NCBI GenBank assembly: GCA_020073385.1
Contig: JAIQFH010000048.1
Span: 1 to 60,941 of the forward strand
Length of the DNA: 60,941 bases
Reading direction: 5' to 3'
Source: Terriglobia bacterium
GTDB taxonomy: Bacteria > Acidobacteriota > Terriglobia > Terriglobales > Acidobacteriaceae
Shown: positions 38,042-46,363 of the stretch, piece after piece
How positions within the stretch are numbered: position 1 is the stretch's first letter
How the letters are laid out: each line of letters opens with the position of its first letter
Notes under the pieces: model-generated
What the model was told of the DNA's origin: nothing
The model's input: only the letters and a program-made list of their open reading frames with translations
Databases searched by the model: none
Made by a program: the position numbers and the translations under genes

Positions 38042-38298
38042 GCTGATGGAGAGGCACAATCTCCGAACGAGAAGTTCTCAGCCCAGCCGAACAATCGGCC
38101 CGAGCCCAACCGGTATGAGCCTGGTGCGCGACCACTGACTCCCCGCGGAGCGAGCGTTCGCAGCCCGGGCGCACTTCTCCCCCAGCGGAAACGCGGCCTG
38201 CGCCACGGCTACAACAGCGCCCGCAGTCCGAGCCGGTGAAAGCGGCAGAGAAGAAGCATCAGGACGAAAAGCATGAACAGAGCAAGAAGCCGCAGTAA
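38042..38298 (+). pseudogene. possible remnant of a Pro/Gln-rich secreted protein
   Basis: This 330-bp gap before the IS element has coding-like text in two frames: QPNNRPEPNRYEPGARPLTP, then, after a shift near 38160-38200, PAETRPAPRLQQRPQSEP and a Lys/His/Glu tail ending KKPQ at a TAA (38296). It resembles the low-complexity C-terminus of secreted YXWGXW or DUF3300-like proteins. The start is missing, so this is a weak call. Confidence 0.3.
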
Positions 38299-38347
38299 CG
38301 ACATCGTTTCAGGCTTCGAGTTTACTCTGGGCACCCTCAGATTTTAG

Positions 38348-39694
38348 GGCTCTGTGCAGGAATCTGAATAACTCTTCGATTAACGGGGGTTTTCGAGGAG
38401 GGGATTTTTCAGTACGCTCGGGAGGATGAGCGAGAGCGAATGGACAAAGATTCTGGGATGGCCGGGATACCGGGTCTATCGCAGCGAGATCAACGAAGGA
38501 GCCAAGACTCTGCGTCTGTGGGTACGCCGCAAGCGGGGGAACCGCAAACTGGAGTGTTCCGGCTGTGGTCGGAAGATCAACGAAATGGCGGAGGTCTACG
38601 AGCGCGAGGTACGCGATCTGCCGTGGTCAGAGTATCGCACGACGGTGGTGATCGAGCTGTATCGAGTGTGCTGTCCGGACTGCGGGATCAAGGCCGAGAA
38701 AGTAGCGCTGCTGCCCAGCAAGGCGCCCTTCAGCAAGCGCTTTGAGGAGGCGGTGGGGCAAGCCTGTGAGAGTGCACCGGTACGACGAGTGGCGCGGCAG
38801 TTTGGCTTGGCCGCGAGTACGGTGCGGGCGATCGATCTGCGGTATTTGGAGCGCTGGGCACAAGGCCGACGCCGCCCGGCGTTGCGACAGATGGGAGTCG
38901 ACGAGATCTATCTGGGGAAGAAACAGAAGTTTCTGACGGTGGTGACCAACCTGGAGACGGGAGAACCGCTGTGGTTTGGTCGGGAACGCAAGAAAGAGAC
39001 GCTGGATGAGTTTTTCGAGAAGCGGCTGAGTGCATTTCAACGAAGTGCGATTCGAGCCGCATGTGTAGACATGTGGGAACCGTTCCGACAAAGCCTGGAG
39101 CAGTGGGTGCCGGAGTGCCGGATCGTCTACGACAAGTTTCACATCCTGCAGCATGCCAGCCAAGCGGTGGACGAAGTACGGCGGGCTGAGTTCTTCCGTA
39201 AAGGAGGCGCAGCGCGGGACCTGGTGCGAGGCAAGCGCTGGTTGCTTCTGAGCAGCTGGCTCAACCTGGATCGCGGCAAGCGGCGTCAGTTGAACACACT
39301 GTTTGCGTTCAACCGACGCATTCTCAAAGCCTATCTCCTCAAGGAGAGTCTCTCGCAGTTGTGGAATTACACCTACGAAGGGGCCATGTTGCGTTACTTG
39401 CAGAGTTGGATCAACCAGTTACGCTGGCAGCGGCTGAAACCGATGGAGAAACTAGCCCGCATGTTACTGGATCATCTCGAGGGCATCTTGAACTACTGCC
39501 GGACCAAAGTACCGATGGGAGTGATTGAAGCCGTCAACGGAAACATCAAAGCGCTGCTCCGACGCGGCCGCGGCTATCGAGACATGAACTATCTGCTGCT
39601 CAAAGCGCAGCGCCTAGCCGCAACCAAGACTGAATTCCTCGTTCTTCAGAAAGCCGCGTAATATGCATAGTTTTCCAGATTCTCGTTCAGAGCC
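38348..39694 (+). mobile_element. ISL3-family insertion sequence with matching terminal inverted repeats
   Basis: The 1347-bp element is bounded by imperfect inverted repeats: GGCTCTGTGCAGGAATCTG inward from the left end and GGCTCTGAACGAGAATCTG inward from the right end, both continuing to a shared AACT. It holds one intact transposase gene. The pentamer TTTAG lies directly outside both ends (38343-38347 and 39695-39699); ISL3 elements usually make 8-bp duplications, so this may be a degraded target repeat or chance. Confidence 0.88.
38426..39661 (+). CDS. ISL3-family transposase
   Basis: A 411-aa transposase with an N-terminal zinc-finger-like region (CSGCGRKI, CCPDCGIKAE), an HTH (VRRVARQFGLAASTVRAIDLRYL) and the DDE catalytic domain: MGVDEIYLGKKQKFLTVV (first D), AACVDMWEPFRQS (second D), VYDKFHILQHASQAVDEVRR, and VPMGVIEAVNGNIKALLRRGRGYRD (final E). 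This is the DDE_Tnp_ISL3 pattern at full length with no frameshift, so the element may be active. Confidence 0.92.
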   Translation: MSESEWTKILGWPGYRVYRSEINEGAKTLRLWVRRKRGNRKLECSGCGRKINEMAEVYEREVRDLPWSEYRTTVVIELYRVCCPDCGIKAEKVALLPSKAPFSKRFEEAVGQACESAPVRRVARQFGLAASTVRAIDLRYLERWAQGRRRPALRQMGVDEIYLGKKQKFLTVVTNLETGEPLWFGRERKKETLDEFFEKRLSAFQRSAIRAACVDMWEPFRQSLEQWVPECRIVYDKFHILQHASQAVDEVRRAEFFRKGGAARDLVRGKRWLLLSSWLNLDRGKRRQLNTLFAFNRRILKAYLLKESLSQLWNYTYEGAMLRYLQSWINQLRWQRLKPMEKLARMLLDHLEGILNYCRTKVPMGVIEAVNGNIKALLRRGRGYRDMNYLLLKAQRLAATKTEFLVLQKAA

Positions 39695-39728
39695 TTTAGA
39701 GGGTGCCATTTTTGCTATGAAAGCAGCT

Positions 39729-40394
39729 CTAGTCGTGCAGAACAACGTTGAGCAGCGAACTATGAACCTGCAGCGCACCTTCCGAGCCGCCGGCGTAGTG
39801 AATGAAGCCCAGCTTCCGGAATCGGTTCATGAAGAAGCTGACACGCGATCGAGTGGTCCCAACCATTTCCGCCAGAGTCTCCTGGCTGATCCTGGGGACA
39901 ACCGTTTCGGGAGTGCCATCCTTGCCAAAGTGTGCGAGCAACAACAGGACGCGCGCCAACCGCTTCTCGCTGGAGTTGAACAGTTGGTCGACAAGATCCT
40001 CTTCGTAGCGGATATTCCGCGCCAGCAAATAAGCCACGAACATTTCAGAAAGCGCAGGTTCACGATGAAGAGCCTCCATCATCGTCTTCTTCTCCACTCG
40101 GAGAATCTCGCAATCTGTCATGGCCGCCGCGGAGCCCATTCGTAGCAGTTGGCCAGCGAGCGACCCCTCTCCGAAGAACTTTCCCTGGCTGACAATCGCA
40201 ATCGTTGCTTCCTTGCCGATCTTGGACACCACCGTAAGCCTTACTTTGCCTTTTTGTACATAGAAAACGGCATCGGCCTCGTCGCCTTGCGCAAATATCG
40301 ATTGCTTTTTCGGAACCGTCAGGATCTTCCTGCCGTCGCCGATCGTCGCGAGGAAAACATCGGGGTCGAATCCGTTCTTCTTAAGGGGGGCCAT
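39729..40394 (-). CDS. Crp/Fnr-family transcription regulator, paralogue 1
   Basis: The ATG at 40394 gives 221 aa; a longer frame upstream has Cys-rich text not shared by the paralogue and is rejected. The N-terminal cyclic-nucleotide-type beta-roll reads QSIFAQGDEADAVFYVQKGKVRLTVVSKIGKEATIAI and FFGEGSLAG. The C-terminal winged helix reads ISQETLAEMVGTTRSRVSFFMNRFRKLGF. It lacks the Fnr N-terminal cysteine cluster. It is about four-fifths identical by eye to the product at 52547. A 10-bp palindrome sits directly before the start codon, suggesting autoregulation. Confidence 0.9.
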   Translation of the reverse strand: MAPLKKNGFDPDVFLATIGDGRKILTVPKKQSIFAQGDEADAVFYVQKGKVRLTVVSKIGKEATIAIVSQGKFFGEGSLAGQLLRMGSAAAMTDCEILRVEKKTMMEALHREPALSEMFVAYLLARNIRYEEDLVDQLFNSSEKRLARVLLLLAHFGKDGTPETVVPRISQETLAEMVGTTRSRVSFFMNRFRKLGFIHYAGGSEGALQVHSSLLNVVLHD

Positions 40395-40395
40395 C

Positions 40396-40405
40396 CTTGT
40401 ACAAG
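40396..40405. promoter_or_regulatory. perfect palindrome CTTGTACAAG at the Crp/Fnr start
   Basis: CTTGTACAAG lies 1 bp upstream of the ATG (on the minus strand it covers the expected ribosome-binding position). A protein bound there would block translation initiation or a leaderless start. No full copy is seen at the second Crp/Fnr gene. Confidence 0.45.
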
Positions 40406-40564
40406 TATAGTCCCCGAATGGACGGCAATTGCACAAATCGCCGAGACCGTATTGCCGACCGAGTGCACAGTCGCCGAAATCTCGGCAAGAGTGGTCACTT
40501 TTGAGCAGTTCTTGTTTGCCCACCGGTCCAATATTAGTACAACAAAAAGGACCCACCTACGCCG

Positions 40565-40996
40565 ATGCCATCAACTGTTCAAGCAGGCACGATTCTGATG
40601 AAAGAGTGGCCCGGAATGCCGCAGATTCTTGGGCTTGAAACTGAGCACAGCTGGGCGGAGTGGAACATAGTCAAAGTTCCGGATGCATTCACTCTTGATC
40701 GAAAGATCCATGCTGCCGGATGGAATTTCTTTTTCATGGCAGCGGAAGTCAAGGCGATGTTCTTCGGATCTCTTAGTGCAGCGAAAGTACAGAGCGCGTT
40801 GAAGCGGATTTTGGCCAAAGTGAAGCCTCAGCATTTCAATGGCCTCGAGGTCACAGGCGTCGTTGCCCGGCATTTCCTCGGTGTGCCCTATGTGACCGTG
40901 TCCGCGCATTCTCGCCATATGCAACACAGTTGCAATCTGGACAGCGCTGATGCACGCCAGACGTCCCAGGACAACGCAGAATGGGCCAGAGGTTGA
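40565..40996 (+). CDS. conserved hypothetical protein
   Basis: A 143-aa cytoplasmic protein. Its central part reads as a folded alpha/beta domain: WNIVKVPDAFTLDRKIHAAGWNFFFMAAEVKAMFFG, AALKRILAKVKPQHFNGLEVTGVVARHFLGVPYVTVSAHSRHMQ-like text, ending in a hydrophilic tail. Many histidines and one cysteine cluster near the end (HSRHMQHSC), which may bind metal. It is divergent from Crp/Fnr paralogue 1 across 170 bp. I do not recognise the family. Confidence 0.65.
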   Translation: MPSTVQAGTILMKEWPGMPQILGLETEHSWAEWNIVKVPDAFTLDRKIHAAGWNFFFMAAEVKAMFFGSLSAAKVQSALKRILAKVKPQHFNGLEVTGVVARHFLGVPYVTVSAHSRHMQHSCNLDSADARQTSQDNAEWARG

Positions 40997-41043
40997 GTTG
41001 CGTGTAATCGGTCGCAAGATCGGTGAGGCAAGGAGCCTTCCTT

Positions 41044-41211
41044 TTGACTGAACAGATGGATCTGTACGTCGGGTTGGCTGTGACCTTGATGTTCCTGGTC
41101 GGGTGCTTTCTCGTTGTCGTGAGTGTACGTGAACAATTAGAAGAGCGCAGACGCCAGCGAGGGTGGAGCGGGGCCCGGACCCGGCCACCCACAGAAAGCA
41201 GGGCACTATGA
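41044..41211 (+). CDS. single-span small membrane protein
   Basis: A hydrophobic helix (DLYVGLAVTLMFLVGCFLVVVSV) followed by a strongly basic cytoplasmic tail (REQLEERRRQRGW). A TTG at 41044 has AAGGAG 7 bp upstream; the ATG at 41056 is the alternative. Its stop overlaps the next gene by ATGA, which supports real translation. Function unknown. Confidence 0.5.
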   Translation: MTEQMDLYVGLAVTLMFLVGCFLVVVSVREQLEERRRQRGWSGARTRPPTESRAL

Positions 41212-41648
41212 ATCCTAATGGAAATCTCGAGCGAATCCTTGAATCAGCAATTGTCATCTCTTGGGCTGATTTGACGCGCGGCGCTCCCACCGGCCTGATT
41301 CACATTGAATACGGTTTTGCGGCAGAAGGAACTCTGGACTATCTCAAGGTCTGGTCATCCCTCAGCCGAGGTCATTGGCTTCTGGCGTGTGAGTATTGGA
41401 TGTCAGCGAACACGTTTCACCCCGCAGGTATTGGCTTTGAGAACGGATACCAATCCGAAGGTCTGGCGCAGGCTCTGGAAGTCGCCATGCAACGCCAGAA
41501 CTCGTTCGTGCTTCCACCGAATCTCGGCCGGCAGGGACTGCTCCAGATATCAACGCCGACTGCAGAAGAAAGCGCTGCGGCCGCAGCCATGATAAACGTA
41601 GCCTTCGACCGTCTGAATTCGACGGTTGATCAGCCCGCAGTCGCCTGA
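41208..41648 (+). CDS. conserved hypothetical protein
   Basis: A 146-aa soluble protein starting at the ATG overlapping the upstream stop (ATGA). The text GLIHIEYGFAAEGTLDYLKVWSSLSRGHWLLACEYW looks like a curved beta-sheet with amphipathic edge strands, followed by two helices (EGLAQALEVAMQRQ and EESAAAAAMINVAFDRL). No catalytic motif or named family was recognised. It is paired with the small membrane protein upstream. Confidence 0.6.
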   Translation: MNPNGNLERILESAIVISWADLTRGAPTGLIHIEYGFAAEGTLDYLKVWSSLSRGHWLLACEYWMSANTFHPAGIGFENGYQSEGLAQALEVAMQRQNSFVLPPNLGRQGLLQISTPTAEESAAAAAMINVAFDRLNSTVDQPAVA

Positions 41649-41664
41649 AAGTCTCCACAATCCG

Positions 41665-41805
41665 CTATTTTTCTGTGGCCGCTAACCGGCGGTCTCGATG
41701 CGGCTCTGTTCGGGGCAAACCCGTGCTGAGCTCGCACTTTTCCCCCGGCTTCGCTCCACATGTGGGACAACGCACCGCGAGCGCTTCTTCTAGTTTGACT
41801 TTCAT
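41665..41805 (-). CDS. 46-residue zinc-binding protein of the CPTCGA-PRTEPHRDR type
   Basis: MKVKLEEALAVRCPTCGAKP is followed by GEKCELSTGLPRTEPHRDRR and a short tail. The Cys pair, a third Cys in GEKCEL, and the histidine in EPHRDR would make a zinc site. A close homologue lies at 52251 with the same GxxCEL-xTGxPRTEPHRDRK text, so two unlinked copies conserve the core, which strongly supports coding. Function unknown; similar short stretches occur in phage- and plasmid-linked zinc-finger proteins. Confidence 0.65.
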   Translation of the reverse strand: MKVKLEEALAVRCPTCGAKPGEKCELSTGLPRTEPHRDRRLAATEK

Positions 41806-41838
41806 CGCTACACAATGCACGGTCGCGCGCCAACAAGA

Positions 41839-41854
41839 TGGTCAATTGTGACCA
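41839..41854. promoter_or_regulatory. palindrome TGGTCA-ATTG-TGACCA
   Basis: A perfect 6-bp inverted repeat with 4-bp spacer, 34 bp before the small zinc-protein start (minus strand) and 127 bp before the gene at 41981. The same core is perfect at 42585 and partial at 37658. The presence of two Crp/Fnr proteins nearby makes them candidate binders, but this is unproven. Confidence 0.5.
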
Positions 41855-41980
41855 TCGCGCGATCTTATCGGAGGCGCATCATTTGGTAGAAAGGGTGGAC
41901 GGCGAGCAATCAGCTGCGAGGGCATATATACGAATAACCGCCGCGTCGTGGCTCCATCCTTATTCCCCAGGAGCAATCCC

Positions 41981-42202
41981 ATGTCCAATCAATTGGCTAA
42001 GCAAGCAAACCGTTCCCCCGAACCGCAACTGCCGCACCCGAAACCGCTGCCCGACTCGGAGCGCGCCAAACAGCCACCCATGCCAGGGGCCTCATATATG
42101 CCCTACGCCGAGAAGCCTGCGCTGTCTGAGCCTCCATATAAACCTTACGGCGAAAAGCCTGCGCCGGATGAACAACCTTACGAACCTTACAAAGACATTT
42201 AG
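41981..42202 (+). CDS. proline-rich low-complexity protein with PYxPYxEKPA repeats
   Basis: A 73-aa hydrophilic protein with no signal peptide. AGGAG lies 7 bp before the ATG. The C-terminal half repeats SYMPYAEKPAL, PYKPYGEKPAP and PYEPYKDI, a Tyr/Pro/Lys unit of about 13 residues. It is likely disordered. No family or function is recognised. Confidence 0.6.
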   Translation: MSNQLAKQANRSPEPQLPHPKPLPDSERAKQPPMPGASYMPYAEKPALSEPPYKPYGEKPAPDEQPYEPYKDI

Positions 42203-42330
42203 TCGCAGGATTAAAGGTCACCGAGGAGTGCGCGCAACTGAACCGCAAGGCCGTAGCCGCAGAAGAAGGAATAGGAAGCAGCTTGTCTCGGTTCCCATCC
42301 GTTTCTGGTTCCCAGCGAATAGGAGAAATC

Positions 42331-42534
42331 TTGAAGAACATAAAATTTGTTGTGAAAGTAAGCCGCGGTAGTCTCGCTCCCGCCTTCGTGCAGAGGATCG
42401 ATCCTCCCGTCCAGATGACAACCAATCGCAAGCTGGCACTGATCATGGGAAAATTCACGGCGGAAGACGCCATCAAATCCATTCAGAACTCTAGGTGTGT
42501 TCCGGAGTTAGTGCCCGTGCAGGTGGACGTGTAG
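42331..42534 (+). CDS. small conserved-looking protein
   Basis: The TTG at 42331 with AGGAG 5 bp upstream gives 67 aa beginning KNIKFVVKVSRGSLAP; an upstream in-frame start would add residues that look like untranslated sequence. The protein has mixed beta/alpha character (KFTAEDAIKSIQNSR helix and a PELVPVQVDV end). Function unknown. Confidence 0.5.
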   Translation: MKNIKFVVKVSRGSLAPAFVQRIDPPVQMTTNRKLALIMGKFTAEDAIKSIQNSRCVPELVPVQVDV

Positions 42535-42584
42535 CGGAATCTGCTTCTGACAATCGGTTTCCCACATCTGAATTCCGAGGCGCG

Positions 42585-42604
42585 ACTGGTCAATTTTGAC
42601 CAGT
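42585..42604. promoter_or_regulatory. 20-bp palindrome ACTGGTCAATTTTGACCAGT
   Basis: Perfect 9-bp arms with a 2-bp centre, 177 bp before the GT4-GH130 operon start. It is the longest of the GGTCAATTnTGACC sites. The 246-bp region around it has no gene. Confidence 0.55.
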
Positions 42605-42780
42605 CCACAAGTCCACCGTCGTTGATACTAACCACAGAACAAATCCACCGGTGGACGCAACAACCAGACCAGGAAGCGAACGCGTCGAGTCTAGTCATCC
42701 ACTCAAAGCCAGCGATTCGCTTGCCCGCGATCGGGAGAATGTCTCGTTATCGCTAATTCCCACCAGGCTTTAGGAGGACA

Positions 42781-45186
42781 ATGTCGCTACCAAATACAGT
42801 GCTGCCTAAGGTCCTCTTGGAAGTCGTTGGCTCGCGGCCCCTGTTGCGTGACGGGGTTGCGGTAGCGCGCACACGATCACAGTCGAAGCCGTCGCTGCCC
42901 AGTCGAATCGCAGTGGTCGGCAACTATCTTCCGCGGCATTGTGGAATCGCTACTTTTACAACGGATCTGTGCGCGGCAATATCGAAGGAGTGCGGATCAG
43001 CCCGATTGCTAGCTCTCCCAGTCAACGACACCGAGGAAGGATACGACTATCCTGATCGCGTGAGATGGTCGCTCGCACAAGACGATGTGAAATCGTATCA
43101 GGACGCCGCCGAATTCCTGAACTTCAATAACATCGACATGGTCTGCCTGCAGCACGAGTATGGAATCTTCGGCGGTCCCGCCGGTAGCCACATTTTGCAT
43201 CTGCTACGCGGTTTGAAAATGCCAGCAGTGACCACGCTGCACACAGTTCTGCGCGAGCCCAATCCTGACCAAATGCTGGTCATGCAGGAGATCGCGGAAC
43301 TCTCTGACCGACTCATTGTCATGAGCCAGCTGTCGTCCCAGTTCCTGCAAGAAATCTTTAAGGTGCCGGGCAGTAAGATCGATATGGTGCCACATGGAGT
43401 TCCAGACCTGCCTTTCCTCGACCCGAATTTCTACAAGGACCGCTTTGGTGTAGCAGGGAAAGCGGTTCTGCTGACCTTCGGCCTGCTCTCGCCGAACAAA
43501 GGAATCGAAAACGTAATTCAGGCGTTGCCGCAGATTCTGTCCAAACACAAGAATGTCGTCTACATCGTCGCGGGTGCGACCCATCCTCACATCCTGCGTC
43601 GCGAGGGAGACAAGTATCGGGCTAGTTTGCACGCTTTGGCGAAGGAAATGGGAGTGGAATCGCAAGTGATCTTCCACAACCGCTTCGTCAGTCCCGAGGA
43701 GATGGTTGAGTTCATTGGCGCCGCCGACATCTACATCACTCCATATCGCCATGAGGCGCAGGTGGTTTCCGGAACGCTTGCCTATGCATTAGGTGCGGGA
43801 AAAGCGATCATTTCTACACCCTACTGGCATGCGATCGAACTATTGGACGACCGGAGAGGGGCGTTAGTCCCATTCCAAAACCCCGATGCTATTGCGCATA
43901 AGACGATCGAACTACTGGATACTCCTGCGATTCGCCACGCCATGCGAAAACGTGCTTACCTGTTCGCGAGGGAGATGGTGTGGAAACGAGTGGCGCAAGG
44001 TTACATGGAAAGTTTTGCGCGGGTTCGCAGCGATCGCACCGAACTTCCAAAAGTGCAGTTTGCGTCCAGAGCGATTACTAAGTGTTTAGATCAGTTGCCG
44101 GAGTTGAAGTTGAATCACTTGAATCGGATGACCGACGACACCGGAATGCTACAGCATGCGATCTTTACAATTCCGAACCGCCGAGAGGGATATACCACCG
44201 ACGACAATGCCCGAGCTCTCATACTCGCCGTACTTCTCGAGGGGCTGGACGTGACGCAACTAGGAAAGGATCAGCACGGGAGAGTTGATCCAGCCACTGT
44301 AGATTCCGATTCCCGCTATTTGTCTTTTCTAGAGCATGCATTTAATTCCGCGAAGGGCAGATTCAAGAACTTTCTTCGCTATGATCGCCGGTGGAACGAG
44401 CCTGTCGGATCCGAAGATTGTCATGGGCGCGCCTTGTGGGCGCTGGGGATGGTTCTAGGCCGATCCCAGGATCAGGGACGTCGGGGCGCTGCCGGTCGCT
44501 TGTTCGAGTACTCACTTCCCGCGGTCTTGGAATTCAGCAGTCCGCGAGCATGGGCGTACACGCTACTCGGAATTCAGGAATATCTCAACTCGTATCCCGG
44601 AGATCGCGAAGCACAGAGAGTACGATCTGCCCTCAGTCGGCGGTTGCTTGAAATGTATGAGTCAGTTCGAAGGCCGGACTGGAAATGGTTCGAGAACGTT
44701 TTAGCCTACGGCAACGCGAGATTGCCCCACGCTCTGCTGTTCATAGGCTCAGCTTGCTGCGATGACCGCATGGTTTCTGTCGGCCTTGAATCTCTGGATT
44801 GGCTGCTCGAAATGCAGCGCTGCGAAACCAACGGCCACTTTGTTCCGATCGGTTCGCAAGGTTTTTGTCATCAGGGCGGTGAAAAGGCACGCTTCGATCA
44901 GCAACCGCTTGAGGCCGCGGTCGCGGTCTCTGCTTGCCTCGAGGCGTACCGCGCAACAGGTGACAGCCGTTGGCGCCGCGAAGCCTGGTCGGCTTTCAAC
45001 TGGTTCCTCGGCGACAACGATCTGCAACTGCCCTTGTATGATTCGGCAACCGGCGGTTGCCGGGACGGCCTGCATCCCGATCGCGCCAATGAGAACCAGG
45101 GAGCAGAATCAACCCTATCGTTTCTCATGGCACTCCTCGAAATGCGCTCACTGCAAGAGCCTGAACAAAAGGAAATCCTTTCATGA
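42781..45186 (+). CDS. GT4 glycosyltransferase with C-terminal all-helical glycosidase-like domain
   Basis: A 801-aa two-domain protein. Residues 40-420 are a GT4 (glycosyltransferase group 1) fold: VVGNYLPRHCGIATFTTDLC, LQHEYGIFGGPAGSH, LLTFGLLSPNKGIENVIQAL, and the donor-binding EX7E-like region in ITPYRHEAQVVSGTLAYALGAGKAIIST. Residues 430-800 are an (alpha/alpha)-type domain (MTDDTGMLQHAIFTIPNRREGYTTDDNARALIL, AWAYTLLGIQEYL, FDQQPLEAAVAVSACLEAYRATGD). TAGGAGGACA precedes the ATG. Its stop overlaps the GH130 start (ATGA). The same gene pair is known elsewhere in bacteria; a role in mannoside or glycan turnover is inferred. Confidence 0.88.
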   Translation: MSLPNTVLPKVLLEVVGSRPLLRDGVAVARTRSQSKPSLPSRIAVVGNYLPRHCGIATFTTDLCAAISKECGSARLLALPVNDTEEGYDYPDRVRWSLAQDDVKSYQDAAEFLNFNNIDMVCLQHEYGIFGGPAGSHILHLLRGLKMPAVTTLHTVLREPNPDQMLVMQEIAELSDRLIVMSQLSSQFLQEIFKVPGSKIDMVPHGVPDLPFLDPNFYKDRFGVAGKAVLLTFGLLSPNKGIENVIQALPQILSKHKNVVYIVAGATHPHILRREGDKYRASLHALAKEMGVESQVIFHNRFVSPEEMVEFIGAADIYITPYRHEAQVVSGTLAYALGAGKAIISTPYWHAIELLDDRRGALVPFQNPDAIAHKTIELLDTPAIRHAMRKRAYLFAREMVWKRVAQGYMESFARVRSDRTELPKVQFASRAITKCLDQLPELKLNHLNRMTDDTGMLQHAIFTIPNRREGYTTDDNARALILAVLLEGLDVTQLGKDQHGRVDPATVDSDSRYLSFLEHAFNSAKGRFKNFLRYDRRWNEPVGSEDCHGRALWALGMVLGRSQDQGRRGAAGRLFEYSLPAVLEFSSPRAWAYTLLGIQEYLNSYPGDREAQRVRSALSRRLLEMYESVRRPDWKWFENVLAYGNARLPHALLFIGSACCDDRMVSVGLESLDWLLEMQRCETNGHFVPIGSQGFCHQGGEKARFDQQPLEAAVAVSACLEAYRATGDSRWRREAWSAFNWFLGDNDLQLPLYDSATGGCRDGLHPDRANENQGAESTLSFLMALLEMRSLQEPEQKEILS

Positions 45187-46190
45187 CTGTACCCGCAGAA
45201 AAACAAGTGAGCCTTCTGAGCACTCGCTTCGAACCACTTCTTCTTCGCCATCCCAAAAATCCAATCCTGACGAGTAAAGAATGGCCATATCCCATCAACA
45301 GCGTCTTCAACGCGGGCGCAACGCTACTGGCGGATGGCACAACCCTGCTGCTTTGCCGCGTAGAAGATCGCCGCGGCTTGTCCCATCTTTGCGCCGCGCG
45401 CTCTCGCAACGGCGTCGATGAATGGCAGATCGATACCGAGCCCACATTGATGTCCGACCCGAAGAATTATCCGGAAGAGATCTGGGGCATCGAAGATCCT
45501 CGCATCACGTTCGTCCCCGAGCTACAGCAATATGTCATCACTTACACCTCCTACTCGCGCGGCGGCCCCGGTGTGTCGCTGGCTCTGACCAAGGACTTCC
45601 GCACCTTCGAACGATACGGCGTAATTATGCCGCCGGACGACAAAGACTCCGCTCTTTTGCCTCGGAGAATCGAGGGTTGCTGGGCGCTGATTCACCGCCC
45701 CATGACGACGCTTGGTTCACACATGTGGATTTCCTACTCGCCCGACTTGCGTTATTGGGGCAGGCACAGGCTTATGCTGGAAGCCCGCCGCGGTGCCTGG
45801 TGGGACGCCAACAAAATCGGGTTATCGCCGCCGCCCATCGAGACTTCCAGAGGTTGGCTCGTGTTCTACCACGGAGTGCGGCATACTCCGGCGGGCTGTC
45901 TGTACCGTTTGGGCTTGGCCCTTTTCGACCTTGAGAATCCGGCCAAATGCTTACTTCGTGGAGACTCGTGGATCTTTGGACCAGAGGCACCGTACGAACG
46001 CCAGGGCGACGTAGATGATGTCGTCTTCCCCTGCGGATACACGATGGATGCCGATGGTGACACGCTCAACATTTATTACGGAGCTGCGGATTGTGCGATT
46101 GCCCTGGCTCGGGCCAGCGTTCGCTCTCTGCTCGACTGGCTCGATGCCCACGGAAGTTGCGAGCGCAGGCAGAGAGTGAGGGATTCATGA
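45183..46190 (+). CDS. GH130-family beta-mannoside phosphorylase/hydrolase
   Basis: A five-bladed propeller enzyme of 335 aa: LLLRHPKNPILTSKEWPYPINSVFNAGATLL, TLLLCRVEDRRGLSHL, EIWGIEDPRITF (the catalytic Asp region), RIEGCWALIHRP, WDANKIGLSPPPIETSRGWLVFYHGV and YYGAADCAIALARAS. These match GH130, whose members phosphorolyse or hydrolyse beta-mannosides. Its start overlaps the GT4 stop and its stop overlaps the next small gene, both as ATGA, giving a three-gene operon. Confidence 0.9.
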   Translation: MTVPAEKQVSLLSTRFEPLLLRHPKNPILTSKEWPYPINSVFNAGATLLADGTTLLLCRVEDRRGLSHLCAARSRNGVDEWQIDTEPTLMSDPKNYPEEIWGIEDPRITFVPELQQYVITYTSYSRGGPGVSLALTKDFRTFERYGVIMPPDDKDSALLPRRIEGCWALIHRPMTTLGSHMWISYSPDLRYWGRHRLMLEARRGAWWDANKIGLSPPPIETSRGWLVFYHGVRHTPAGCLYRLGLALFDLENPAKCLLRGDSWIFGPEAPYERQGDVDDVVFPCGYTMDADGDTLNIYYGAADCAIALARASVRSLLDWLDAHGSCERRQRVRDS

Positions 46191-46363
46191 AACCACTAGT
46201 GTGGATTTTTCAGCTTATCTTTGGCTGCCGGCACCGTCACATGAGCCGTGTGTTCACAATCAAACATCGCACATACAAGATCTGCTTCGACTGTGGTCGG
46301 GAATTCGACTTGCCAGATGCACACGTGCCCGTGCGTTCTGCTGGTTCTCGGGCCGCGGCTTAG
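46187..46363 (+). CDS. small zinc-binding protein coupled to GH130
   Basis: A 58-aa protein: a hydrophobic start (MKPLVWIFQLIFGCRHRH) and then RTYKICFDCGREFDL. C14, the two histidines after it and the CxxCG knuckle likely bind one zinc. The ATG overlaps the GH130 stop by 4 bp. Function unknown; coupling suggests it acts with the mannoside enzymes, although this may only be read-through expression. Confidence 0.6.
   Translation: MKPLVWIFQLIFGCRHRHMSRVFTIKHRTYKICFDCGREFDLPDAHVPVRSAGSRAAA

Noticed and set aside
40395..40556. Cys-rich N-terminal extension of Crp/Fnr paralogue 1, suggestive of an Fnr iron-sulfur cluster
   Set aside because: The paralogue at 52547 has no such text, the spacing does not match Fnr, and the ATG at 40394 aligns with the conserved start.
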